8,172 nucleotides of DNA from Cellulomonas sp. (GTDB lineage: Bacteria > Actinomycetota > Actinomycetes > Actinomycetales > Cellulomonadaceae). The notes beneath the pieces are model-generated. The model made no database searches. It had not been told where the DNA came from and saw only the letters and a program-made list of their open reading frames with translations. The DNA is taken from the NCBI GenBank assembly GCA_031178805.1, contig JAPSIJ010000086.1, positions 1-8,172 on the forward strand, read 5' to 3'. Each line of letters opens with the position of its first letter. Position 1 is the stretch's first letter. Below are positions 1 to 5,957 of the stretch, in pieces. The position numbers were made by a program, and so were the translations under genes.

Positions 1-1
1 C

Positions 2-1486
2 ACGAGCGAGGAGCGGACCACGAGCGAGGCAACGGGCGACCGGGACGACCGCGGGCGCGCGCCCGACGGCGGCTACGACGCGCTCGTCGTGGGCGGCGGC
101 GTCGCCGGCCTGGTGGCGGCGCGCGAGCTGGCCCTCGCGGGCCTGCGCCCGCTGGTGCTGGAGGCGTGGCGCTCCCCGGGCGGCGTGGTGGGCCGGCACG
201 AGGTCGACGGGCTCGACCTGGACGCCGGGGCGGAGTCGTTCGCCACCCGCGGCGGCGTGGTCGCCGCGCTCGCCGAGGAGCTCGGACTGGCCGACCGGGT
301 CGTCACCCCCGAGCCGCGCGGGGCCTGGGTGCGCCTGCCGCACGCGGCGGGCCCGCTCCCCCGCACCGGCCTGCTCGGCATCCCCGCCGACCCCTGGGCC
401 CCGGACGTCCGCCGGACCATCGGCACCCTCGGCGCCGCCCGCGCCTCGCTCGACCGCGTGCTGCCCGCCGCCGTCGGCACCCGGGACGGCGGGTCGCTCG
501 GCGAGCTGGTGCGCGCCCGCGCCGGCCGGCGGGTGCTGGACCGGCTGGTGCGGCCGGTCGTCGCCGGGGTGCACGCCGCCGAGCCGGACGACGTCGCGGT
601 CGACGCGGTGTCCCCGGGCCTCGCGGCAGCGGTCCGCCGCGAGGGCTCCCTCGGGTCGGCGGTGACGGCGCTGCGGGCGCTGGCCCCGGCGGGCTCCGCC
701 GTCGCGGGGTTCCGCGGCGGGCTGCACGTGCTGGTCGACGCGCTGGTCGAGGACCTCACCCGGCGCGGCGGCGCGGTGCTCACCCGCACGACCGCGCGGT
801 CCGTCGAGCGGGACGGCGACCGGTTCCGGGTCGCCGTCGAGACGGACGGCGCCCGCGCGGAGCTGTCCGCGCCCCGGCTCGTCGTGGCGACGCCGCGCGC
901 GGTGGACCTGCTGGCCGGCGTGGTCCCCGGTCTGGCCGGCGCGCACACGGACCCCGGCGCCGACATCGTCCTCGCCACCCTGGTCCTCGACGCGCCCGCG
1001 CTCGACGCCGCGCCCCGCGGCACCGGCGTGCTCGTCGCCCGCGGCGTGCCCGGCGTGCGGGCCAAGGCGCTCACCCACGCGACCGCCAAGTGGGCCTGGC
1101 TGGCCGAGGCCGCCGGGCCCGGCCGGCACGTGGTGCGGCTGTCCTACGGCCGGGCGGGCGACACCGGCGGCACGGACCTGCCCGGCGACCTCGCCGGGCT
1201 CACGGACCTCGCGCTGCGGGACGCGGCCGCGCTGCTGGACGTCCCGCTGCGGGCCGAGCAGGTCCGCGCGTCGGCGCGGGTGCGCTGGCGCCAGGGCCTG
1301 CCGGTGCCCAGCCCGGCGCACCGCCGCACCGTGCAGCAGGTCCGCGACGCCGTGGCGGGGGTGCCGGGGCTCGGCGTGGTCGGCGCGTGGGTGTCCGGCA
1401 ACGGGCTCGCGTCGGTCGTGCCGGACGCCCGCGGCACCGCCGCCGCGCTCGCGGGGGTGCCGGACGCCGGCGGCGGGCGGGCCTGA
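2..1486 (+). CDS. hemY: HemY-type coproporphyrinogen III / protoporphyrinogen oxidase, 5' end cut by window
   Basis: This is an FAD-dependent oxidase that aromatises a porphyrinogen late in heme synthesis. In actinobacteria the substrate is probably coproporphyrinogen III (CgoX role); that is family knowledge, not visible here. The frame is open to the left edge. GTG at 89 cannot be the start because it would remove the first beta strand of the Rossmann fold (YDALVVGGGVAG at codons 25-36, counted from base 2). The nucleotide-binding motif GGGVAG is followed by the ribose-binding Glu in LVLEA. Family landmarks are DAGAESFATR (compare the GPDSF region of Bacillus HemY), GFRGGLHVLVDAL, KALTHATAKW, HVVRLSYGR and the C-terminal GAWVSGNGLASVVPDA FAD loop. 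At least 494 residues are visible. The N-terminus before the fold is a polar, probably disordered segment with a TSEERT-TSEATG near repeat. It is followed by hemC after 67 bases; no hemQ lies between them. Confidence 0.92.
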   Translation, partial: TSEERTTSEATGDRDDRGRAPDGGYDALVVGGGVAGLVAARELALAGLRPLVLEAWRSPGGVVGRHEVDGLDLDAGAESFATRGGVVAALAEELGLADRVVTPEPRGAWVRLPHAAGPLPRTGLLGIPADPWAPDVRRTIGTLGAARASLDRVLPAAVGTRDGGSLGELVRARAGRRVLDRLVRPVVAGVHAAEPDDVAVDAVSPGLAAAVRREGSLGSAVTALRALAPAGSAVAGFRGGLHVLVDALVEDLTRRGGAVLTRTTARSVERDGDRFRVAVETDGARAELSAPRLVVATPRAVDLLAGVVPGLAGAHTDPGADIVLATLVLDAPALDAAPRGTGVLVARGVPGVRAKALTHATAKWAWLAEAAGPGRHVVRLSYGRAGDTGGTDLPGDLAGLTDLALRDAAALLDVPLRAEQVRASARVRWRQGLPVPSPAHRRTVQQVRDAVAGVPGLGVVGAWVSGNGLASVVPDARGTAAALAGVPDAGGGRA

Positions 1487-1488
1487 CG

Positions 1489-1511
1489 CGGTGGCGCCCG
1501 GGCGGCCACCG
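1489..1511 (+). terminator. Hairpin just after hemY stop, possible weak terminator
   Basis: A 7-base-pair perfect stem (CGGTGGC at 1489-1495 with GCCACCG at 1505-1511) encloses a 9-base loop. It begins two bases after the hemY stop and is followed by GCGG and three Ts (1516-1518). The T run is too short for a classical intrinsic terminator, but actinobacterial terminators often have weak T tracts. It lies directly before a candidate hemC promoter, so it could separate two transcripts or only reduce read-through. In DNA this GC-rich, short stems are common by chance. Confidence 0.3.
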
Positions 1512-1517
1512 GCGGTT

Positions 1518-1553
1518 TCGACAGATGCGCGCGGGGTGACCGAGACTGGGGGC
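1518..1553 (+). promoter_or_regulatory. Candidate leaderless promoter for hemC
   Basis: TCGACA at 1518-1523 matches 5 of 6 bases of the -35 consensus TTGACA. An 18-base spacer leads to GAGACT at 1542-1547, which keeps A2, A4 and T6 of the -10 consensus. The hemC ATG lies at 1554, six bases after the -10 element, where transcription would be expected to start, so the mRNA would have no leader. This agrees with the lack of a well-placed Shine-Dalgarno sequence: GGGGG at 1548-1552 abuts the ATG and GGGGTGA at 1533-1539 is 14 bases away. Leaderless genes are common in actinobacteria. The call rests on pattern matching only. Confidence 0.4.
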
Positions 1554-2531
1554 ATGCCCCAGACGGTCCGGGTCGGTACCCGTGCGAGCGCGCTCGCCCT
1601 CACCCAGACGGGCCACGTGGCGGACGCGCTGACCGCCCTCGGCGCCGGGGAGCACGAGCTGGTGCGCGTGCGGACCGACGGCGACCGGCTGACCGGCTCC
1701 CTCGCGACGCTCGGCGGGACGGGCGTGTTCGTCACCGCGCTGCGCGACGCGCTGCTGGACGGCCGGTGCGACGTCGCCGTGCACTCGTTCAAGGACCTGC
1801 CGACCGCCGTGTCGCCCGGCCTGGTCGTCGCCGCGGTGCCGGTGCGCCAGGACCCCCGCGACGCGCTGTGCGCCCGCGACGGCCGGACGCTGGCCACCCT
1901 CCCCGAGGGCGCCACCGTCGGCACCGGCTCGCCCCGGCGCGCGGCCCAGCTGCTCGCCGCGCGGCCGGACCTGCAGGTCGTCGACATCCGCGGCAACGTG
2001 GACACCCGGCTGCGCCGGATCGAGGACGACCTGGACGCGGTCGTGCTCGCCCGGGCGGGGCTGGCGCGGCTCGACCGGCTGGACGCCGTGACCGAGGCGC
2101 TGCCGCCCGAGGTGATGACGCCCGCGCCCGCCCAGGGCGCGCTGGCCGTCGAGGTCCGCACCGAGGACGCCACCGGCGGCACGCCGCTGGCCCGGGCGCT
2201 CGCGGCGCTCGACCACCGGCCCACCCACCTGGCCGTGCTCGCCGAGCGCGCGCTGCTGAGCCGCCTGGAGGCCGGCTGCGCCGCCCCGGTCGGCGCGCAC
2301 GCCCGGCTGGGCGACGACGACCTGCTGACCCTGGACGCCGTGGTGCTCCGGACGGACGGCACCGCCGCCCTGCGCCGGTCGGCCTCCGTCAGCCTCGCGG
2401 GCTCCCGGACGCCCGCGACCGGCGGGGACGACGACGCGCGCACCGCGCTCGCCGCCTCGGCCCTGGGCACCCGGCTCGCCGAGACGCTGCTGGACGCGGG
2501 CGCCGCCGACCTGGCGGAGCTCGGCGCGTGA
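1554..2531 (+). CDS. hemC: Hydroxymethylbilane synthase (porphobilinogen deaminase)
   Basis: A cytoplasmic enzyme that links four porphobilinogen molecules head to tail into hydroxymethylbilane. The product is 325 residues (E. coli HemC is 313). The N-terminus VRVGTRASALALTQ is the family's first strand and anion-binding region. AVHSFKDLPT carries the catalytic Asp81. GTGSPRRAAQLL and VDIRGNVDTRLRR supply the arginines that hold the acidic side chains of the growing chain, and LEAGCAAPVGA carries Cys242, where the dipyrromethane cofactor is attached. All key residues are present. I chose ATG 1554 over the in-frame GTG at 1491 because the extra 21 residues are unlike the family and the conserved strand begins right after ATG 1554. 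Its stop overlaps the hemD start by four bases (GTGA), so hemD is probably translated by coupled ribosomes. It heads the hemCDBL unit. Confidence 0.96.
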   Translation: MPQTVRVGTRASALALTQTGHVADALTALGAGEHELVRVRTDGDRLTGSLATLGGTGVFVTALRDALLDGRCDVAVHSFKDLPTAVSPGLVVAAVPVRQDPRDALCARDGRTLATLPEGATVGTGSPRRAAQLLAARPDLQVVDIRGNVDTRLRRIEDDLDAVVLARAGLARLDRLDAVTEALPPEVMTPAPAQGALAVEVRTEDATGGTPLARALAALDHRPTHLAVLAERALLSRLEAGCAAPVGAHARLGDDDLLTLDAVVLRTDGTAALRRSASVSLAGSRTPATGGDDDARTALAASALGTRLAETLLDAGAADLAELGA

Positions 2532-3355
2532 CCGCCGACGCCGCCGCCACCGGCCCGCTCGCGGGCCGCACCGTCCTCGTCCCCCGGGAGACGCCCGGCC
2601 CCGACCCCCTGGTGATCGCCCTGCACGCCGCCGGGGCGCGGCCGCAGGTGGTGCCGCTGATCCAGACCGTGCCGCCGCTGGACCCCACCGAGCTGGACGA
2701 CTCCCTGCTCGCGCTGGAGGTCGGCTACTACGGCTGGCTGGGCGTGACCAGCGCCGCGGCCGTCCCCGTGCTGGCCGACCGCGCGGAGGAGACCGGGCAC
2801 ACCCTGCCCGACCTGCTCGCGGACGTGCAGGTGGCCGCCGTCGGCGGGTCCACCGCGCGGGCGCTGCGCGAGGCCGGCGTCCGCGTGGACCTGGTGCCGG
2901 TCGGCCGGTCCTCGGCCGCCGCCCTGCTGGCCGCCTGGCCACCCGCCGGGCCCGAGCCGTCCCGCGTGCTGCTGCCCCTGGGCGACCTCGCGGCGCCGAC
3001 CCTGGCCGACGGCCTGACGGCGCACGGCTGGCCCGTCGACGTCGTCGTCACCTACCGCACCGTCCCGGGGCCCGCCCCGGAGCCCGAGGTGCGGGACGCC
3101 TGGACGGCGGGCGCCTTCGACGCCGTGCTGCTGACCTCCGGCAGCACCGCCCGGAACCTGCTGACCATGCTCGGCGCCCCGCCGCCCGGCACGCTGGTCT
3201 GCTGCATCGGCGACTCCACCGCCGCGGAGGCCCGGCGCGCCGGCCTGCCCGTGCACGCGGTCGCCCACGACCAGACCCCCGGCGGCCTGGTCGCCGCGCT
3301 CGCCGCGGCCGCTGCCGCCACCGACCCGACCCATCCCGACGGAGAGCACGCATGA
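2528..3355 (+). CDS. hemD: Uroporphyrinogen-III synthase, free-standing
   Basis: Cyclises hydroxymethylbilane with inversion of ring D to give uroporphyrinogen III, the branch point to heme, siroheme and cobalamin. The product is 275 residues, within the range for free-standing HemD; there is no fused methyltransferase domain. The family is poorly conserved, but two halves are visible: an N-terminal TVLVPRE strand with GYYGWLGVTSAAAV, and the C-terminal signature TSGSTARN at residues 203-210 followed by CCIGDSTAAEARRAGLPV. The tail is Ala-rich and probably disordered. The GTG start at 2528 overlaps the hemC stop (GTGA). GGAG at 2516-2519, eight bases upstream, supports it. The long open frame upstream of 2528 is the shadow of hemC. 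The assignment leans on the C-terminal signature plus its place between hemC and hemB. Confidence 0.93.
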   Translation: MTADAAATGPLAGRTVLVPRETPGPDPLVIALHAAGARPQVVPLIQTVPPLDPTELDDSLLALEVGYYGWLGVTSAAAVPVLADRAEETGHTLPDLLADVQVAAVGGSTARALREAGVRVDLVPVGRSSAAALLAAWPPAGPEPSRVLLPLGDLAAPTLADGLTAHGWPVDVVVTYRTVPGPAPEPEVRDAWTAGAFDAVLLTSGSTARNLLTMLGAPPPGTLVCCIGDSTAAEARRAGLPVHAVAHDQTPGGLVAALAAAAAATDPTHPDGEHA

Positions 3356-4398
3356 CCACGCACCCGGCCGGATCCCCGACCCCCCTCACCCCCGCCGACG
3401 CGGTCGCCGCCGCGCGCCCGGGCCGCGTCCGCCCGCGCCGGCTGCGCGGGACCGCGGCCCTGCGGCGCTCGGCCACCGAGGTCCGCCTGCACCCGGCCGA
3501 CCTGATCCTGCCGCTGTTCGTGAAGGAGGGGCTGACCGAGCCCCAGCCGATCGCCTCCATGCCGGGCGTCGTCCAGCACACCCGCGACTCGCTGCGCCGC
3601 GCCGTGGTCGAGGCGGCCGCCGCCGGGATCAGCGGCGTGAACCTGTTCGGCGTCCCGCTGGTCCGGGACGCGACCGGGTCCGGCGCCACCGACCCGGACG
3701 GCGTGCTGAACGCCGCCCTGGCGGACGTGCGGGCCGAGGTCGGCGACGCGCTGGTCATCCAGGCGGACCTCTGCCTCGACGAGTTCACCGACCACGGCCA
3801 CTGCGGCGTGCTCACGGCCGACGGCAGCGTGGACAACGACGCCACCCTGGTGCGGTACGCCGAGATGGCGCTCGCCCAGGCGGAGGCCGGCGCCCACATG
3901 GTCGCGCCCAGCGGGATGATGGACGGCCAGGTCGGCGTGATCCGCGACGTCCTGGACGGCGCCGGGCGGGACGACGTGGCGGTCCTGGCGTACGCCGCCA
4001 AGTTCGCCAGCGTGCTCTACGGGCCGTTCCGCGACGCCGTGGAGTCCACGCTCGAGGGCGACCGCCGGACCTACCAGATGGACCCGGCCAACCGCCGCGA
4101 GGCGCTGCGCGAGGTCGCCCTCGACATCGCCGAGGGCGCCGACCTGGTGATGGTGAAGCCCGCCGGGGCGTTCCTCGACGTGCTCGCCGACGTCGCCGCC
4201 GCCAGCACCGTGCCCGTCGCCGCCTACCAGGTGTCCGGCGAGTACGCGATGGTCGAGGCCGCCGCGGCGCAGGGCTGGCTGGACCGCCGGCGCGCGATCA
4301 CCGAGTCCGTGCTCGGCATCCGCCGCGCGGGCGCGGACCAGGTGCTCACCTACTGGGCCGTGGAGCTGGCCCACTGGCTGCGGGAGGAGTGGCGATGA
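3352..4398 (+). CDS. hemB: Delta-aminolevulinic acid dehydratase (porphobilinogen synthase)
   Basis: Condenses two 5-aminolevulinate molecules to porphobilinogen in the cytoplasm; the family forms homo-octamers. The product is 348 residues. Both Schiff-base lysines are present: Lys217 in YAAKFAS and Lys269 in MVKPAGAFLD, with the 52-residue spacing of the E. coli pair. The active-site metal loop reads DLCLDEFTDHGHCG, giving Cys141, Asp143 and Cys151. The zinc enzymes have three Cys here and the zinc-free Pseudomonas type has none, so this is an intermediate form. RRLRGTAALRR near residues 24-34 matches the usual N-terminal arm. ATG 3352 overlaps the hemD stop (ATGA), with GGAGAG at 3341-3346 as ribosome-binding site. 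Its own stop overlaps the hemL start in the same way. Confidence 0.97.
   Translation: MTTHPAGSPTPLTPADAVAAARPGRVRPRRLRGTAALRRSATEVRLHPADLILPLFVKEGLTEPQPIASMPGVVQHTRDSLRRAVVEAAAAGISGVNLFGVPLVRDATGSGATDPDGVLNAALADVRAEVGDALVIQADLCLDEFTDHGHCGVLTADGSVDNDATLVRYAEMALAQAEAGAHMVAPSGMMDGQVGVIRDVLDGAGRDDVAVLAYAAKFASVLYGPFRDAVESTLEGDRRTYQMDPANRREALREVALDIAEGADLVMVKPAGAFLDVLADVAAASTVPVAAYQVSGEYAMVEAAAAQGWLDRRRAITESVLGIRRAGADQVLTYWAVELAHWLREEWR
4382..4389 (+). promoter_or_regulatory. Ribosome-binding site that sets the hemL start
   Basis: GGGAGGAG lies inside the last codons of hemB. The core GGAGG (4383-4387) is seven bases before ATG 4395 and only one base before the alternative GTG at 4389. The spacing therefore selects ATG 4395 and a start that overlaps the hemB stop by four bases. 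Confidence 0.75.
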
Positions 4399-5720
4399 CC
4401 TCGGAGGCCATCACGTCGGAGGAGCTGTTCGACCGGGCGCAGGGCGTGGTGCCGGGCGGGGTGAACTCGCCGGTGCGCGCGTTCGGCTCCGTCGGCGGCG
4501 CGCCGCGGTTCCTCGCCTCGGCGCGGGGCGCGTACGTCACCGACGTCGACGGGCGGGAGTACGTCGACCTCGTCGGCTCCTGGGGCCCCGCGCTGCTGGG
4601 GCACGCCCACCCGGAGGTGGTGGCGGCGGTGCGCGAGGCGGCGGGCCGCGGCCTGAGCTTCGGCGCGCCCACGCTGGCCGAGGTCGAGCTCGCCGAGGCC
4701 GTCCGCGCCCGGGTGCCCGCCGTGGAGCGGCTGCGCCTGGTGTCCACCGGCACCGAGGCGACCATGACCGCCATCCGGCTGGCCCGCGGCGTGACCGGCC
4801 GCGACAAGATCATCAAGTTCGCCGGCTGCTACCACGGGCACTCGGACGGCCTGCTGGCCGCCGCGGGCTCCGGCGTCGCGACGTTCGCCCTGCCCGGCTC
4901 GGCCGGCGTCCCGGCGGCGATCGCGGCCGAGACGATGGTGCTGCCGTACAACGACGTCGCGGCGGTCGAGGCCGCGTTCGCGGAGCACGGCCCGAGCATC
5001 GCCGCGGTGATCACCGAGGCGGCGCCCGCCAACATGGGCGTGGTGCCCCCGGAGCCCGGCTACAACGCCGCGCTGTCCCGGATCACCCGCGAGCACGGCG
5101 CCCTGCTGATCCAGGACGAGGTGCTGACCGGCTTCCGCGTCGGCCCCGCCGGCTGGTGGGGCCTGGAGGCGCAGCGCGAGGGCTGGTCCCCCGACCTGCT
5201 GACGTTCGGCAAGGTCGTCGGGGGCGGCCTGCCCGTCGCCGCGCTCGGCGGCCGCGCCGACGTGATGGACGCGCTTGCGCCGGTCGGGCCGGTCTACCAG
5301 GCCGGCACGCTGTCCGGGAACCCGGTGGCGACCGCCGCCGGGCTCGCCACGCTGCGGCTGGCCGACGACGCGGTGTACGCCCGGGTGGACGCGGCGTCCG
5401 CGACCCTGCGCGCCGCCGTGGACGAGGCCCTGGCCGCCGCCGGGCTGCCGCACGCGGTGCAGCACGCGAGCAACCTGTTCAGCACGGTGCTCGGCACCGA
5501 CGCCGGCGCCCGGGACTACGCGCAGATGCTCGCGTCCGAGTCCTGGCGCTACCCCGCGTTCTTCCACAGCCTGCTGCGCGACGGGGTGTACGCCCCGCCG
5601 TCGGCGTTCGAGGCGTGGTTCGTGTCCGCGGCGCACGACGACGCGGCGCTGGGCCGGGTCGTCGAGGCCCTCCCCGCCGCCGCGCGGGCCGCCGCCGAGG
5701 CGGTGCCGCCCGCCGCGTGA
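4395..5720 (+). CDS. hemL: Glutamate-1-semialdehyde 2,1-aminomutase
   Basis: A PLP enzyme that converts glutamate-1-semialdehyde, made by HemA from glutamyl-tRNA, into 5-aminolevulinate. Its presence implies the C5 route. The product is 441 residues, normal for the family (E. coli about 426). Landmarks in order: GVVPGGVNSPVRAF near the N-terminus, the phosphate-binding STGTEATMTAIRLARG, KIIKFAGCYHGHSD, the PLP-nitrogen Asp241 in IQDEVLTGFR, the Schiff-base Lys273 in LTFGKVVGGGLPVAA, and YQAGTLSGNPVA. It resembles E. coli HemL closely around TGTEAT and GRDKIIKF. An aminotransferase of the same fold is unlikely given these HemL-specific stretches. The start is set by the ribosome-binding site in the hemB tail. 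It is the last gene of the overlapping series, and its stop codon sits inside a strong hairpin. Confidence 0.97.
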   Translation: MTSEAITSEELFDRAQGVVPGGVNSPVRAFGSVGGAPRFLASARGAYVTDVDGREYVDLVGSWGPALLGHAHPEVVAAVREAAGRGLSFGAPTLAEVELAEAVRARVPAVERLRLVSTGTEATMTAIRLARGVTGRDKIIKFAGCYHGHSDGLLAAAGSGVATFALPGSAGVPAAIAAETMVLPYNDVAAVEAAFAEHGPSIAAVITEAAPANMGVVPPEPGYNAALSRITREHGALLIQDEVLTGFRVGPAGWWGLEAQREGWSPDLLTFGKVVGGGLPVAALGGRADVMDALAPVGPVYQAGTLSGNPVATAAGLATLRLADDAVYARVDAASATLRAAVDEALAAAGLPHAVQHASNLFSTVLGTDAGARDYAQMLASESWRYPAFFHSLLRDGVYAPPSAFEAWFVSAAHDDAALGRVVEALPAAARAAAEAVPPAA

Positions 5721-5731
5721 GCACGCGGCGG
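5710..5731 (+). terminator. Strong hairpin over the hemL stop, candidate end of the hem operon
   Basis: A perfect 9-base-pair stem (CCGCCGCGT at 5710-5718 with ACGCGGCGG at 5723-5731) has the tetraloop GAGC. The hemL TGA (5718-5720) lies at its tip. No T run follows, so if this terminates transcription it does so in the T-tract-poor way often proposed for GC-rich actinobacteria. A competing smaller stem is possible at 5726-5739 (CGGCG with CGCCG). It is well placed to end the hem unit before the transporter promoter region. Confidence 0.45.
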
Positions 5732-5762
5732 TCCCGCCGTCTGACCGCATCGTGACCTCCCG

Positions 5763-5778
5763 GTAACGCGGGCGTTAC
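5763..5778 (+). promoter_or_regulatory. Perfect 7-2-7 dyad, candidate operator (GlnR-like)
   Basis: GTAACGC, two bases, GCGTTAC: a perfect inverted repeat in the gap upstream of the transporter. Read as half-sites it is GTAAC-N6-GTTAC, which resembles the GTnAC-N6-GaAAC arrangement described for the actinobacterial nitrogen regulator GlnR. The second half departs at two positions. A further GTGAC lies at 5790-5794. It overlaps or adjoins the candidate promoter elements. A regulator site is likely; the identity of the regulator is speculative. Confidence 0.45.
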
Positions 5779-5819
5779 ACCCGGGTACGGTGACCCGGCG
5801 CACACTGTGCTAGTTCTAT
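5763..5819 (+). promoter_or_regulatory. Promoter region of the ABC transporter, exact elements unresolved
   Basis: Two readings are possible. In the first, TACGGT at 5786-5791 is the -10 element, keeping the three most conserved positions, and a poor -35 lies inside the dyad at 5763-5768 after a 17-base spacer. In the second, GTGACC at 5790-5795 is the -35 (4 of 6), with a -10 near TAGTTC (5811-5816) or TTCTAT (5814-5819). A palindrome GCACA-C-TGTGC at 5800-5810 lies inside the second promoter's spacer. Either reading gives a leader of about 130-160 bases. The relative AT-richness of 5806-5820 in this setting supports a promoter here. Confidence 0.4.
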
Positions 5820-5824
5820 GGAGC

Positions 5825-5957
5825 CGCGCGCCGGCCACCCCGCCGCGCGCGCCGTCCCCTGCCGCTGGGGACCCGCCGCCGGGCGCCCGCCCGGGCGGCA
5901 CCTGCACTGCCCCGGGCGCTCACCCGAGCCCTCACACTTCAGGGAAGAGGTACACGC
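5825..5957 (+). promoter_or_regulatory. Leader upstream of the binding-protein gene, no known riboswitch seen
   Basis: A GC-rich leader between the promoter region and ATG 5958. It holds a hairpin GTCCCC (5854-5859) with GGGGAC (5867-5872) around a 7-base loop. A second option pairs GCCGCC (5875-5880) with GGCGGC (5894-5899), and CCCGGGCG occurs as a direct repeat at 5890-5897 and 5911-5918. I looked for cobalamin B12-box-like and other familiar riboswitch cores and recognised none. The ribosome-binding site AGGGAAGAGG (5941-5950) ends seven bases before the ATG. Some structure is expected by chance at this base composition. Confidence 0.35.

Noticed and set aside
1..29. 11-base direct repeat CACGAGCGAGG at 1-11 and 19-29
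   Set aside because: The 18-base period keeps the reading frame and encodes a TSEERT/TSEATG near repeat in the disordered start of HemY; nothing suggests an attachment site or mobile-element end.
166..1539. Open frame of 457 codons on the + strand inside hemY
   Set aside because: It is almost entirely Arg, Ala, Gly and Pro, a frame-shifted shadow of hemY.
1525..1539. Tiny frame ATG CGC GCG GGG TGA just before hemC, a possible leader peptide
   Set aside because: Four codons arise easily by chance, it has no ribosome-binding site and no regulatory codon run, and the leaderless-promoter reading explains the region better.
1200..4374. Several long - strand open frames (580, 317 and 440 codons) over hemY to hemB
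   Set aside because: They are Arg/Ala/Pro/Gly-rich translations typical of shadows in GC-rich DNA, and they lie opposite genes whose catalytic residues are all identifiable.
4389..4394. GTG at 4389 as an alternative hemL start
   Set aside because: It lies one base after the GGAGG core, too close for initiation, while ATG 4395 has ideal spacing and the same ATGA overlap as hemD-hemB.
5825..5957. Possible metabolite riboswitch such as a cobalamin type, suggested by the long leader and tetrapyrrole context
   Set aside because: No recognisable B12 box or other conserved core was seen, and the hairpins found are within what GC-rich sequence forms by chance.
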